A stretch of 64,000 nt of DNA from Pagrus major. Lineage: Eukaryota; Chordata; Actinopteri; Spariformes; Sparidae. Location: assembly GCF_040436345.1 (NCBI RefSeq), contig NC_133237.1, positions 25,797,749-25,861,748 on the forward strand, in the 5' to 3' direction. Below are positions 46,561-59,929 of the stretch, in pieces (position 1 is the first letter of the stretch; each line of letters begins with the position of its first letter). Under the pieces are notes generated by a model. That model made no database searches, was not told the origin of the DNA, and saw only the letters and a list, made by a program, of their open reading frames with translations. The position numbers and the translations under genes were made by a program.

Positions 46561-49500
46561 TGCTTAAAACTGCAGATTTAGGATGTCGGCGTTCACGAGA
46601 AACAAAAAATAAATAACATTTAATTTTGTGAATATTAGATTATTTCTTCAGTTTTCTGTCGTTTCCTTGAACTTTTTCTCCTCTCTGTGTTGAAGGAAGT
46701 GGTTTCTGATTTTTTCTTTTTTTTTAAACACTAACTTTAAATGTTGTCATGTGTACAAAACTAACAAAAATAACCTCCAGCCTGCTGCCTTTTCACATTA
46801 TGGTCCAAGTTGTGACTAATGGCTCTAATAATGGTTAAAAAATCATCAGATACAGTGAGGTCTTTTAATGATGTCTGCATTGTTTCTACATTTACAGCAG
46901 CAGAGTTGATTGATTGTTGTAAAAACAATGAGTTAATTAATCAATTAGGCCTATTCCATCAATACAACTGCACTTGATGGTTTTCCAGAGAGTCAAAAAC
47001 TAAAAATAACCCCTTTTAATGAATTATTTAACACGTGAACCTGCAGAATTCATTATTTATTAAAAAGTTGGATCCATTAGCCTTTGTTAATGAGGAGGAA
47101 AAACAACAGGGATCTCTCGCAGCCAAAAGCTTCTGTTATTGATGACTATTTTGTATAGGACTGCAACTAATGATTATTTTCAATATAGAGATCAATCAAT
47201 TATTTTGTTAGTGATAAATGCCGTCACAAACACCCAGAGCACAAAGTGACACCTTCATAATGTTTGTTTAGTCCTATCAACAGTGCAAAAAGTCCTTAAA
47301 ATTATAAGAAATAAAAGGAAAAAATTACTTAAACGATTATCAATATGGTTACCAAATTCACCGTAATAATATTATTGAAATATCTGTAGAAAATGTTCAA
47401 AATTTTTACTTTTTTGGCACTGGATTATTGACACTGTATTATCATCATTATCATTTTATAAGCTCTTCATATATTTTGTAGTGTAACTAAAGCTGTCAGA
47501 TGAATGTAGTGAAGTAAAAAGTCGAATATTTCCTTTTAATACTTGAGTAAAATGTACTTTACATCTCCAGTACTGACACAGTCTCATACTGCGTGTTCTG
47601 TCAAACAAACCTGTTCTTGTAAAACACACGTTACATAAGATTTTTCCTCCTCCTCTATGAACCGAAACTAACTGATGCTTCCACTCAAATTCAATTTATC
47701 TTTTTTACTTGTATTTACAACTTAACTACTCGGAAAAACTTTTGCTCTGGAGAGAAAGACACCACAGATATTTTTTTGTTTCCTGGAACGACATCACGGA
47801 CACGGAAATGTGTAAATCTGGTTGGTGAATGAGGAGAAAATCAGTGATTCATGGCAGGAGACACAGTGACAGAGGCGGACAGTGAACTGCACACACAGTC
47901 AGTGTCACGCTGTCACAGCTCAGTTACATAATAGCACTGTAACTTGATCAGTGCTCTGAGATATAACAGAGGCCTTTATGTAAGACCAAAGTGCAATCCT
48001 CCTCAGGCTTAATGAAGTTCATGCTGTGAATGTTGCTGCCAGCGAACGAGAGCGAGAGAGAAAACCAGCTGAACCCGCTGATCTCTGACAAATGTTCTCT
48101 TCTAGAAGAACATGACCACTTTTTCCCTTAAATTACAAGTACTGATCCTGTACTGATTCATAGAAGAACGGCGCACAAGCTGATTAAATGAATTTCTTTG
48201 TGGTTGCAGAGAATGGGATTGATCCAGACAAAGAGAGAGCTCATTGTCCGTGTTTCAAAAAAAAAAAAAAAAACAGACGTTAGCACCGACAAAGGGAGGC
48301 CACATGTCAGAGGACAGTGTCTCCTTGTTTCTGGCGTCAGTCTGCTTTTCCCCCCCGTGCTGCTTCATTAACACCTCTAATGTGATGCAGACCTGAGAGC
48401 TGCAGGTTCGGCAGCAGCGTCACAGCAGGTCAGGATACAGTCCGTGTTCCTCTGGTGTTTAACCTGCACTCTCACATCACACGCAGCTGTATCAGCTTAC
48501 ACCTGCACGTGTGAACGAACCGGGATTTATGGGAAGTTGTTTTTTACTTTGACTGCTTGTCGTCAGGTTGGGGGTTACAGTGGATTACTTTAAAAGCTTC
48601 CCTCAGGATGTTTTACATACGTCTCCTCTGCTTGTCCAAAACCTTGACCCTATAATCACCCACAATGCAATTTGACCAACGACACCTCCGCCAGAGATTC
48701 GGGTGTGTTAATGCTAGTAGCCTTTAGCCTCAGGAATAAATACTCGTTACGTTTAGGCACAAAAAACACTTTTAAGAAGAAATTCGGCTAGAAAATATCC
48801 TGATGTCTCGTTAAAAACACTTGATTTTTGCTGCACAATGTGCTCAAACTTTGTCTACAGACTAGAACAAGTTCCCCTTTAACTGGTGTCGCTATCGGTT
48901 CTGTTCTGCCGGTTGAACAGAGCTTCTTACAGCAGGACTAAATCACACCCTCACCCTGAAGGCCCGGTCACATTACACTCCTGCATGTATTTACTCTGCC
49001 CCCATTCACATCGATTGAGGCCCGTATGAGGGACGAGTTCAAGCGTGCTCAACCTGTAAACCGGTTTTCGTGCACTTTGTTTTGTACCAGACTACAAACT
49101 GCAGCGTCACTCTGACTGTCCGTCAGTTTTTGGTAATGTGACTGTCTCTTTATCGGTGTTTCTGCCTCCATGACCCATCACGTAACTCAGTGACAAGCTC
49201 CACCCGACCTCTGCGTGAACACACAGTAGGTCCGATCAGGCAGAAAACACCTGTGTGGGTGTGAAGAGTCTTCAAACGCCGCTCTGATGAATATTTAATA
49301 CATGTTGTGACACAAAACCGACTCTGATCATACAAACGACCTCGAGTTTTTTCCAGTGACGTGAACAGTTGCTGTAAGGTCAAGTTGTAAATATCCTCTC
49401 CCATCCCTTCCTTACATCCAACTTGGCACCGGGCCTCCAGAACCCACCTGTTCACCGGTCTCCTGATCCTCCTGCACACTCGTTACCTCATCTGGCCTCA

Positions 49501-52500
49501 GGGAATAAATATCTGACACTTGCTCGCTCATGTTTGTCAGCTGCCTTTTGTCCCTGACCCTCTTCTCTTCGTGTCATCGACGACGTTACACTGATTGTTG
49601 TCTTTGATGAATAAAATAAAAGGATAATAATAATGAATGCTTCAGAACCGTCCACAGGTGACACGTTCAAACTGTCAAGCAAATGTAGGCTCGAACAACA
49701 ACTAGGACAGACACAGTGTATCGGTGGGAGTGCCTTTAGAATAAAAGAGGCTTTATGTACACATGTGACCCGCGGGTTAAACAGCTTTGTAATTGGTTTA
49801 CTGTTTCATGCTAGAATGCAGTGCCCATAGTTTAGCTCCAGTGTGGAAATAAATTCAGAGGGAATCAAACAGTAAAGACTTCATGGGAGACTTTAACTCA
49901 TATTGTCTTTTTTAACTCCTCAGACGAGGCTTCCTTGTGTTCGGCTCGACTGCTGAGTGTTTATTCTGTAATACCGTCTTCCTGAGTTTCCTGCTTTGTA
50001 AACTCTGATTTTAAAGGTGCTATTTTAAAAGTGTGCAAAAAATATAACAACATTCCAACATGTATACGTTTGCCAGTTAAATTTCTATCAAGACATTTTA
50101 TATTTCTGACTATTTAAAGAAAACAGTATATTTAGCTCAGCAGCTTTGCTCTGCACTGTTTCGTCGTATCTGAGTTAATCAATCTTTCAGTTAACAACCT
50201 GAGCCTGGCGTTGCTTTGTAGTGGAAAACACACCCGGCGCGTCTGGCTGAGGGTAACAGAGTGCGCTGAAGCGTGGCCGCCCTCCTCGACTCACTTTACA
50301 CCTCAGTGTCACAGACACAACTTCACCTTCACCTCGAAGCTCGACGGACGTTCAGTCTGAATTATCTCGTCTCTGTTACGTCTCAGCGTGGAGTCATACA
50401 TCTGGCTGTTAAGACAATAAAACCATTTTGTTTTCAGGTGAAGCTGCTGATACTCATATTTTAATATTATGAGATTTAATATATTACACGTATGAGCCAT
50501 GATAATGATGATTATCATATAAATACAGTAATAAAGCCAATCAAATGTATTCATACTTGCACGACTGTGTGTTAAGATCTTCCCCCCAAACATCCTGTGT
50601 CTTTTAAATTATTTTTCTCATGTGTCATTTTTAGACATTCATGGAATAAGCACATCGTTTCACTTACTGCACATTTCACGTTGCACATTGTACATTTTAT
50701 TATCAATCATCTTCTTCTTATATTTTGTACTTTTGAGTATTTTATGGTAAAACAGCGTCACAGTGGAGGTCAGAGGAAGCATTTCATTGCACAGTGAATA
50801 TGTTTCTTTAACTGAGCAAACAGTAAACGCTCTGATTTTGACTTGATGTTCGTCTGATATCTGATTGAACACATACAGTCACAGCCCTGTTGACCATCCA
50901 GGGAACAGATGAAGTAGTTTTTTGACATGACCAGAATAATTTGATGAAGTTTGAGATTAGTCGACCTTGTGCTGAAGATTTTGTCTGTGCTACTGACGAA
51001 TGAACGTCTTTGTTTTAGCGCTGCAAAACAAATCCTGGAAAGGCTTTCACAGATTAACTAGTACCGGTGAAATTGTTCGCTCTGGCTCCAGAGGAAGAGG
51101 AAGTGTGTCTTCTCTTGTTTGTCTGCAAATTCTGAGAATAAGTCAACAACTTAAAGCCGCCTGTAACGCTGCAATTCAGGTATTTCTGAGTAATGAGGCT
51201 GTTTCCCAAAATAGTGTCACGTTGTCATGTTGCATTTCATTGCGTGCAGGATTGCAGAAAATAAAGTTTTACAGATTCTGACGAACACAAACTGCAGTCT
51301 GAGAAATATTCAACAACCACCGACTCATAAATTATGACGATCAGCGAGAAGATTAGCATTTCCATTTTCCCAGGTGAGTGCTGTGTTTGCCAGTAGAAGA
51401 AGCAGGGGGATTTTTCTTCTTTAGATCATTTTATTTTTGACATTATATTTTGTGGTTTCAATGCTGGAAACACGACCACTTTTGTCCACAGGGGCCTCCA
51501 AATTCAACAAAATATGAAATATCCTTGTGTTAGCTTTAAGCAGGTTATATTTTAATGCTAATACTTTACTTGTAGCAGGGTATTTCTATAAGACTGCGCT
51601 TCTACTGAATACTTCTACCACTCCTGGTGTTTCCATACCTTGTTTACTGTAATATCTATTTAAAAACACCCAGTTTTCAAGGTCTTTGTCTTCACATGGT
51701 GTTGAAATAAATATGGTACTGTCTGAATCCCTCTGGTTTTTGGCTTATCTTATCCGCTGACCTATATTATGAATGAGCTCCAGTAAGTGCACATTTCTCA
51801 GAAGTAGCAGGATTACTCTGAGCTCCGTCCAGGTTTCTCTCCATGTTTACTGTTAAGAGCTCTCAGAGCTGCGAGATCTATTTCTGTGGGATGTTGGCAG
51901 CACAACCTGGAAGCTGGATTCAACACCTCTTCCTCTGCCTGTGTATCCTCCACATCTCTTATTCTGAGAGACTCGAGTTTTATCTATACTTTTTTTTCCC
52001 CTGGAAGACAAATTCAGGCTCTGCAGGCTAAAACATTGCTGATGGATCCTCAGACATGACTCAAAGAACCAGGTTCTGCAGCAACTTGAGAGTATTCATG
52101 TAAATTGTGTAATTGTTGGGTTAACAATATATCAATATATTCATTAAGTAAGTGTTTAATTCAAGAACTAACTACAAATTAATTTAAATTATCAACAGAA
52201 TAAGTATAAATAAGAGTTGTGTCTTTATGTAGACACATGGCATGCTAACCTTCTAGCCCCGACCCATCCTGTCTCATTATAGCGCTCCAAACTCCCAGTC
52301 TGGACCGCTAACTGCACAGCTAACTGAGCTAACTCCAACCTGACATGAATGTGGTGTAAGCCTGAGTTGTTTTGAAATGTGCTTTATTACTAAATTTGAC
52401 TTTGACCAGTAATCTGAGTATCTAAAACATTTTGTTGCACAAAGTTACAGGACAACGCCTCATCGGCTCTTAGCCTCTTTCACAGGAGGCGTTACATTTT

Positions 52501-52745
52501 GTATTATATCTGTGCTAATTTCGATCTTTTATCTATTTTCTCTCTCTCTCAGAGACACACTCTACTACTTTCATTTCGGTGTAGATCATCACTGCGCTGA
52601 GTTTAGACTTAACCGACAGGATTATTGTATCTTCTAGGAAACGTTTGCACTCTCAGAATTATCGGAAGAACGTTTTTTTCCATCTGGGAAAATTCTCGTG
52701 AACGCCCTCTGAAGTTGGAACAACAACTCGAAAAGTCTGACGAGT
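46561..52745. other. Intergenic DNA without a recognised gene
   Basis: Short frames only (for example 49150-49479 minus, 51000-51281 plus), none resembling a family. A poly(A) run (48260) and a MITE-like fragment (47158-47350) are seen. Confidence 0.5.
47158..47350. repeat. MITE-like family fragment
   Basis: ACTGCAACTAATGATTATTT and GAGCACAAAGTGACACC; related to the 20170 and 22306 copies. Right end degenerate. Confidence 0.5.
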
Positions 52746-52753
52746 TGCTGATT

Positions 52754-52785
52754 TGACGTCATATGATGCTGAAACATGGCGGACG
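52754..52785 (+). promoter_or_regulatory. CRE plus YY1-type start region
   Basis: TGACGTCA at 52754-52761 is followed 14 bases later by ACATGGCGGAC, which matches the YY1 core (ATGGCGG) often found just after the start site of housekeeping genes. The pairing suggests a real promoter on plus. Confidence 0.5.
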
Positions 52786-53321
52786 AAAGTAAACATGTGG
52801 CTGACGGTAAGAAACATTAACCAAAGTCATGTGTCGTACAGTCGTGGTATCGTTTCCTTTGTCACTGGAAACAGCATCTTTTTTTTGCGTCCATGTTGCT
52901 CCCACAGTCCGACATCGAGTGACTTCACAACTCGGGAAATCGGATCATAAAACTCCAATAATGGGTCTTTTTCAAGAGGTTGGTTCATCTCTGTGTGTTT
53001 GTTGAGGAAATCCTGCCAAAGGTTTAGTCTTTTAGTCCGTATTTCTTATCTGACACGCTTTTGTTTTCTCTCAGTAAAGTTATCCAGATAACTCAGTAAA
53101 TCTGATCCTTGGTCAAAAGCCTCTGCTTTGATTTGAGACCCTCTGACAGGCCGGCTAATCAGTGTGACTCGCCACATCGCCATACAGATTACAACATGGC
53201 TGCTGCACGCAAGATCCTCTACAACGAGCGACCTGTGAAACTGTCCAGGAAGGAGCATAAAAAACCAGGAGCCAAATGTAATCGACGAGTTAAGTCGAGG
53301 CAGAGGCCACTTGAAGAATAA
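52776..53321 (+). CDS. Candidate two-exon gene for a small basic protein
   Basis: Exon 1, 52776-52806, codes MADESKHVAD plus one base and ends at a consensus donor G/GTAAGA. Exon 2, 53188-53321, starts after ATACAG and stays in frame to TAA: DYNMAAARKILYNERPVKLS, RKEHKKPGAKCNRRVKSRQR, PLEE. Total 54 residues, with a Lys/Arg-rich C-terminal half that looks nuclear or RNA-binding. The internal ATG at 53196 (AACATGG, good context) could instead start a 41-residue protein, with exon 1 as leader. The acceptor has a weak pyrimidine tract. TAA overlaps an AATAAA. I do not recognise the family. Neighbour smim36 is on the other strand. Confidence 0.35.
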
Positions 53322-54126
53322 ATATCCAGTGCATTAGAGGAGAAATCGATCGTAACAAGTTCTCATCAGGATTTATTGGTCAGTTTATTCATCCTGAACT
53401 GAGGAAACGGCCGCGTCGAGTCATATCAACTGTACTCAGCTTACTGATTAAACACAGTTATTGTGTTCACTCTCGTTTACACAAAGCCTTGTTTGCATGT
53501 TGATACGCCTTATCTGCACTTGAGTGATACGAGCGATATGAAAGACAAAGAGAAAAGCTTTTTTTCTTCACGCTGGCGAAATGTTTCAGCTGTGTTCTTG
53601 CTCGTGGAGTGCCAGGTAGGTTTAGCCCTGAATGGATCAAAGGGGTTAACATCCTCCTGCCGTGATTACACGTCTCAAAATAAGAACGTAGACGTTGGAG
53701 GTCAGGACCTTGATGGGGCGAGATCTCACCCAGCTGTCTGCCGCTTTCACAAACACCTTCCATCGCACATCACACTTCCTCGAGTTATGCAAGAGGTCAG
53801 CGTCCGTCCAGACTTAACCAAATTGTTGAACACTAATCCCTGAATGAGAGCCAATCAGGAGCAATTTAGCTTTTTATTTCGATAGAGTAGTTAAAGTCGA
53901 GATAATAGTTTTATCTGCACGGAGCAAAGTCTGAAGAGTTGGACGAGCGCTCCCTTCGCTACGAGACTCTTGTTTGTTCATTTAAAATCTTAAAAAAGGC
54001 CACAATTCAGAAACGAAGTGAAGTTTCTGCTCTACTACACTCCTCCGTGTGTTTTCCCAACCTTAACCTTAATCCTAAACCTCTCCCCCGCTCGTTCCGT
54101 CAACACAACACAACAGAAATGCCCTC
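53322..54126. other. Spacer between candidate small gene and smim36
   Basis: Nothing recognised; the overlapping frames at 53463-53843 lack family resemblance. Confidence 0.45.
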
Positions 54127-54132
54127 TTTATT
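54127..54132 (-). terminator. smim36: Candidate smim36 polyadenylation signal
   Basis: TTTATT on plus is AATAAA on minus, 245 bp after the stop codon. Confidence 0.4.
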
Positions 54133-54377
54133 CCTTGCGCTTTATCAGTTGTGACACTTCCTCGCCGCAGCAGACTGCTGCGAGGCTTTGGCTTGAGATC
54201 CTTTGAGATAAAGAGGGATTTCACATGCATATACACACAACACATGTCACTCTCCCTTACCGTGCAAGTCTGGTCCTGTGCAGGTCAAATCCAAACATTG
54301 TCCAAAAGGAAATAGAAACAAACGTACAAAAGAAAGAAAAAAAGAGTCATGTATTTACAAAGTCCGCCGAGTCTCGC

Positions 54378-54827
<450 letters not shown>

Positions 54828-55130
54828 CTATCCTCTTCAATCTGTCTCCCTACTGTCCTCCCCCGCTCCCTCCCTCCATCCTCTCTGCCTCAGCTTCTGT
54901 CTCTCACCTCTCCGTTTCAGATGAGCGCCGCGGATACGTGGCTTTGTGGTAAAAATACTTTAATCCGCACCACCACCACTCCTCCAGCCTCGAAATTCCA
55001 GCGATCGATGGCTCCCTTTAATAACTTAAGCCTCAGCTGCAACTCAGCAACTGTGACAGACTCTGTGTTATATCATCTGCGAGCAAATGAACATTAATTA
55101 CTGTGTATGTGACGTATTTGAGTGCATGTT

Positions 55131-55134
<4 letters not shown>

Positions 55135-55166
<32 letters not shown>
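55135..55166. repeat. TG microsatellite
   Basis: (TG)n, uninterrupted for about 30 bases. Confidence 0.9.
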
Positions 55167-55167
<1 letters not shown>

Positions 55168-55914
55168 AGTGTAATCTTAATCTTGATTGTGAGTGGGGAT
55201 TGACAGAGGAAGCCATCTGGCTAAATAGAGGCCGCGACTAAAAAGCCACTCAGAACATGCTAACATGCTAGCAGAGGACTTAAAGGTGAAGGACGTTTTT
55301 CCTCTCTAAAATCTAAAATCTCTGACCTCATATTATTTTTGTTGAACATGTAATCTGGACAGATTACAGCAACCTTCTTCCTGTGTGTGTGTGTGTCTCA
55401 CTCCTTGTTGTAGGCTACCAGGGAATCAGAGACGGGATTATCAAGCAAACTCCTCGGCTTTTTTAAATCTCTGTTGATGCATGACAATACTCACCATATG
55501 TGCAGGTGCAGGAGCATAGAACAAAATGTGTGTTTGTGTCAGAAAAGACGACACTTTAAGTTTGAAACCTGTGTGTTTCAACAGGTCGTCTGCGCCTGTT
55601 GCTGTGGTGCAGTCGTCAGAGGTTACTGTGAGACAGCAGAGGGCAGCAATTAGCAACGTTAGCGGCCGGAGGAGATGCAGAAGAAAGCAGAGGTGGAGGC
55701 TGAACTTTGGCCCAGACAAGACGGAGGAGTGGGGGAACACACAGGAAACAAATAAAGCAATAACTCACACTGACATTCACAATAAATACAGTGTTTTGTG
55801 TGCATGTGTACATTTTAAGCACCGTTTGCATAATGTGTCCAATGACAGTGTTGTTCTGCAAAGAAAGTGTTGACTTGGATCCATAAAACAGAATATAAAA
55901 AAAATGTAGTGGAT

Positions 55915-56100
55915 GAAAGTTAAACTACGGAGGCCCTCAGGGGGCAAGTGAGAATTTTGTTTTTAGGATGATACGTTTTCTAAGTCTGATCTGAAGGTCC
56001 ATCATTGTTTGTTCCCATGTGTGAAACCAAGTGAGAAAAGAAAATTCACCTGTAAGAAAAATGTTTTTTCACTCGGTTTCACACATGAAGTGAAATAATC
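55915..56100. repeat. Dispersed relative of the 28-38 kb repeat
   Basis: CTACGGAGGCCCTCAGGGGG and CAAGTGAGAATTTTG mirror the right end of the big block (38790-38830, inverted). TTTTTTCACTCGGTTTCACA matches its inner phrases (TTTTTCACTCAGTTTATACA). This suggests a dispersed repeat family with a defined end. Confidence 0.6.
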
Positions 56101-57647
56101 ATCATTCAATCAGGTCCGACCTTCTGTAGTTGTCATGTTGCACCATTTTATCCACATTTACAAAGTAATTTGTAGATTTATTCACTACTTTTGGAAACTA
56201 CAGCGTCTTAACTACAATTTAAAAAGGCCCAAAGGTTTGAACTTTTGCTGCAGATGTCATTTCCAATGTGTTACCCGATATAATATCTTCATTCAGGGGC
56301 TGAAATGCAATCCGAAATCTTTACTCCATAAAACAGAAACTGTAAAAGACCAAATCTTCATCGTCTACACTAGAAGAGAAACAGTATGAAAGGCACAGCT
56401 CAGTGGATTTTTTTCTCCCCCTAACATAAACAGGGCGAGCATGAAATCAGACACTAATCTCCTGCAGAACATAATGTCTCCTGCTATATAACAGTGAGGC
56501 TGGGCAGCAGATGCACACATTACATCTGCAGAGCTCACAGTGACCTCACTCCTCTCTTGATGTTGTCACTGTAATCCCTCTGTACGTTCAGGAAACTGGT
56601 GTTAGCAGCCAAAGGCTTGACCCCCGATCCTGCCTGACCTCCCCACCACCACCACACAGCTCCTCTGGCGATGGGGAGGGAGCTCGGTGACCTCCGACCT
56701 CACTGACGAATCATCCGTCAGTGAAACGCGATGACCCTCTGTGCGTCACCAGGACTCAGCATCTGGAAGTGCGCTCTGCAGAGTCACCGATGACTGCATC
56801 ATTTCCACTTTTGAATTATTCTCATAAAACACACAGTCACAGTTCGCTCATGGTGATTCATCGTGTTTCATGTTACAACGGGGATTATAAAAGGAGGCTT
56901 CACAACACATAAATCTGGATTAACTGACTCCAGGGAAACATATTTCTGTCTCAAATTCATAAAAGTTGATCTAATTTACAACTTAAGTCACTTCCTTTTA
57001 TGATTTTGTGAAATGATACAGAGAATACTTCACTCTCCAAAGAGGATACATCAATAATGAGACATTAAATCTTTGTATTCTCTCTTTCTTCCATGTCTTT
57101 TAGTCTTGTGACCTTCTCATTTGATATTTTATCCTGGAGCATGCGCTATGATTATCTTTATAGTCTCAGATTTGCTTGTTAGGAGCCAAATGACAGGATA
57201 GTTGAGAATTGACAATATAAAATAACATTATTACCTCTGCTGAGGAGGTGGACTGGGGAAAATGGGTCTCGGCCCAGGGTAGACTAAAGGGACGGATACA
57301 GGAATCTCTTCTTTGTGTTTGTTTTTCAACATTTTTGTTAATTTCTCAGAGAATCATGGATGGTATCTGGTATCTGTGAGTGCGTACAGTTTGATGCAGA
57401 TCCAAATAAAAATCTGGATCCAGCAGAATATGCTTTAAATCTGTTTATTTGATTTTGGATTAGGCCTGATTAAATTAAAGTTGTTATATTCTGCTCATTT
57501 GCAGGTTCATAATTTTATTTTAGGTGACTACTAGATAGGGTTAAATGCTTTAATGCTCAACAATTTCTCATACTGTCCAGTCCTGCAGCTCTGTATTCCC
57601 CCTCTGTCTGAAACGCTCTGTTTTAGCTCCTGTCTGTTAAACGTTAG

Positions 57648-58037
57648 AGCTTCGACGATGAGAGCATCGTTGACTCCGATGACGAAGACACGCCAGAGCG
57701 AAGCACATCATCCCGTCAGAGAGGACGACAGGAGGGCAACCAGCAGTGTCCGAGGAAGTGGAGGCCGTGGACAGGTCAAGGAGCAGATGTTCATACGTCG
57801 AGTAGAAGATCTATGCTGAGGACAGTCAAGCTCTCCATAAAAATATCTAATCATGTTGCTCATCTGTTGCTTTACAGGCCAGAGTTCAAGGACTACGTTT
57901 GGAGCAGTCACATCAAGTGCTGGACTCTGCCTGACACCTGTTTATTAGTCGTTCTGCATTCGCTCCTTGTTTTGCTGATGTCGGTGCTGTCTCAATCCTC
58001 TGCTGGTTTGACAGTGATTGTCCCGCAGAAAGAATAG
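57648..58037 (+). other. Open frame with acidic start, possible exon or transposase remnant
   Basis: 130 codons without a stop, right after TAG: SFDDESIVDSDDEDTPERST, then Arg/Gln-rich and later hydrophobic residues. There is no ATG until 57813. The acidic SDDED run resembles the beginning of piggyBac-type transposases, or an exon after the acceptor-like TTAAACGTTAG. Neither is supported by flanking TTAA termini or a donor. The later part looks random. Confidence 0.2.
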
Positions 58038-58849
58038 CACAATTATTTATCTGACAGTAAATGCAGCTTTTCAAGGACCTTGAAATTACTTTCAATTTAT
58101 TATAACACCACAACTTGAGAAATACCCTCTGTTACATCAGAATTGTGCCATTTACAGTTATTTCATATTTACCTATTCTAAGCAATATGTCACTTTCAGA
58201 GTAATTTACATAGTTTCACATTCTCGTTATTTTTTCTATGCATTTTGACAGTAGTGTGTGCAAGCTCTACTTGCTGGGCTTTTTGTTGTACACCTCGGAG
58301 TAGCTGGCCTAGAGAAAGGACAGTTCTATCATCTCTGTGTTTACAGGACATAAAGTTACATCTAAATGTCTTTATGGGGCATGAAAATGTTATTGATTCT
58401 GTCAGAGACAACACAGGACTGTTGCTATGTAAAAAAAAGGTTTGGTGGGTGATGGGAAGCTTATGTGGTGGGTGGCAAGCGATTATTTATAGGGACTGTC
58501 AGGTGCATTCTGTGTTTCCCACATTCATGGTTTAGTTTTCTTAAGTTTGGTTTGGTTTTTAACCTTACGGTCCACTCAGGAGCCTACAACAAGTCACAGT
58601 AAAACATTTCAGATGTTTTGACGACTCTCTGCTATCTGTGTGGAGTGTACTACTGAAGTACACATGAGAACTTCACCCAGACAAGTATTTTTATTTTTAT
58701 TTTTGAAATGTTATTGGCTTTATTTATTGTGATTTTGTAATGCGTATTATTCATTCATTCATTTGAAGCACTGGTTTTGCCCGGTGTCACATGTCTTGAT
58801 GCCTAACCCTTGAATTCTGAACCCGTGCTCTGTGTCTCACTTCCTAACA

Positions 58850-58920
58850 GCTTTGATGCTAAAACATCAACGCTGTTTGAGGCGTTGATTTCAAAGAGCA
58901 TTCAGCAGCATTCTGTTTGA
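58850..58920. repeat. Left repeat flanking the orphan gene
   Basis: CAGCTTTGATGCTAAAACATC, reduced here to AGCTTTGATGCTAAAACATC, followed by AACGCTGTTTGAGG and GCATTCAGCAGCATTCTGTT. A related copy stands on the other side at 59880-59942. Confidence 0.75.
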
Positions 58921-59024
58921 TTTTTTTTATACGGAGGTGATTGTGATCATAAGTCGCTAAATGATCACCTAATATGCATAGTTGGCCATGTGCATATAAT
59001 TGTAATTGATTAATCGTAATGGAC

Positions 59025-59030
59025 TTTATT
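59025..59030 (-). terminator. Polyadenylation signal of orphan gene
   Basis: TTTATT on plus is AATAAA on minus (GATAATAAAGTCC), 163 bases after the stop at 59193. Confidence 0.5.
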
Positions 59031-59192
59031 ATCAAGTGGGTTTAATTCTGCAGATTGTTATTTTCTTCAGCTAATGAATGCTAGTGGGCGAACCAGAGCT
59101 CCCGGCGAAAACCCGTACAGAAACCCAGAGAGCATGGTCACTCCACTCAGGTGACCCAGTCAGAGGCATGACTCCGTTGGGACGTCCAAGGA

Positions 59193-59783
59193 TCATTTGT
59201 TAATTTTCCTCTTGAACCACTGAGTGGATCTTTTCCATAATGATCCCATTTTTTTAATCTTCATCGCTGACTCCGGAGCCTGTATGCCCTTGCGATTGTT
59301 CAGATGCTTCCGTAAGTGCTGGACTTGTTTTGCAAATCTCACCTTTCGATCCTTCAGATCCACCTTCAGCCATTCTTGATGCTCTGTCGATGACATGCTC
59401 GAGCTCGATGACTCTGAAGTTGTGTCCCAACTCCAGGACTGGATTTCTGAATCCGTGCTCTGCGTGTCGCTCTCTTGGTCCGAGTCACTGTATTGTTCTG
59501 AGAGGTTCTCCTCCTGGCTGGTTTGGCCCTGGCTGCTTCTAGCTTGGCTGGGCACCTGGTTGTTTTCCTGGAAGTACTCCCAGGACTCACTTAGTATGTC
59601 CTTCAGCCCATCCATATCGTAGAAGGAGTCCATTATCGCTTCTAGCTCCTTTCTGAATGACGTTAGCCTTGAGTCCAATAACTCCTTGAATTCTAGATCC
59701 ATGCTCTGTGTATCACCTCCTTGGTGTGAGTCACTATATTGTTGTGACAGGTTCGCCTCCTGGCTGTTTTTCCGCCTGTTCAT
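59193..59783 (-). CDS. Orphan Ser/Glu/Gln-rich protein, 196 residues
   Basis: An intronless frame from MNRRKNSQEANLSQQYSDS to WFKRKINK. It has an internal duplication: residues 7-32 (SQEANLSQQYSDSHQGGDTQ) and 89-114 (SQEENLSEQYSDSDQESDTQ). Between them is a segment with FKELLDSRLTSFRKELEAIM that could be helical. A Ser-rich linker (TSESSSSSMSSTE) follows, and the C-terminus is basic (DRKVRFAKQVQHLRKHLNNR). No signal peptide or membrane helix. A TATATAA box lies 55 bases upstream and AATAAA 163 bases downstream, so it reads as a complete compact gene. Repeats flank it on both sides, so a recently moved or duplicated gene is possible. I do not recognise the family. A non-coding chance frame is less likely because the protein-level duplication is in frame. 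Confidence 0.5.
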   Translation of the reverse strand: MNRRKNSQEANLSQQYSDSHQGGDTQSMDLEFKELLDSRLTSFRKELEAIMDSFYDMDGLKDILSESWEYFQENNQVPSQARSSQGQTSQEENLSEQYSDSDQESDTQSTDSEIQSWSWDTTSESSSSSMSSTEHQEWLKVDLKDRKVRFAKQVQHLRKHLNNRKGIQAPESAMKIKKMGSLWKRSTQWFKRKINK

Positions 59784-59838
59784 ATCTTCGCGTCTGTTGA
59801 AGTCGGTCAGTGAAAGCGTTCCTGTGTAAATGAAATGT

Positions 59839-59845
59839 TATATAC
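59839..59845 (-). promoter_or_regulatory. TATA box of orphan gene
   Basis: Minus strand GTATATAAC; start of transcription expected near 59810, about 30 bases before the ATG at 59783. Confidence 0.5.
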
Positions 59846-59879
59846 TCTCAAACAGCGTTGATCTTTGAGATCAAAGCCA

Positions 59880-59914
59880 CAAACAGCTTTGATGTTTTAG
59901 ATCAAAGCTGTTTG
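59880..59914. repeat. Perfect 14-bp hairpin
   Basis: CAAACAGCTTTGAT, a 7-base loop GTTTTAG, then ATCAAAGCTGTTTG. Perfect inverted repeat, about 35 bp upstream of the TATA box. A weaker version (CAAACAGCGTTGAT...ATCAAAGC) overlaps its left side. Confidence 0.9.
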
Positions 59915-59929
59915 TGCAAGACTGCATTC

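Noticed and set aside
53463-53843. 126-codon plus-strand frame
   Set aside because: No motif, no good start context, and an overlapping frame of similar size on the other strand.
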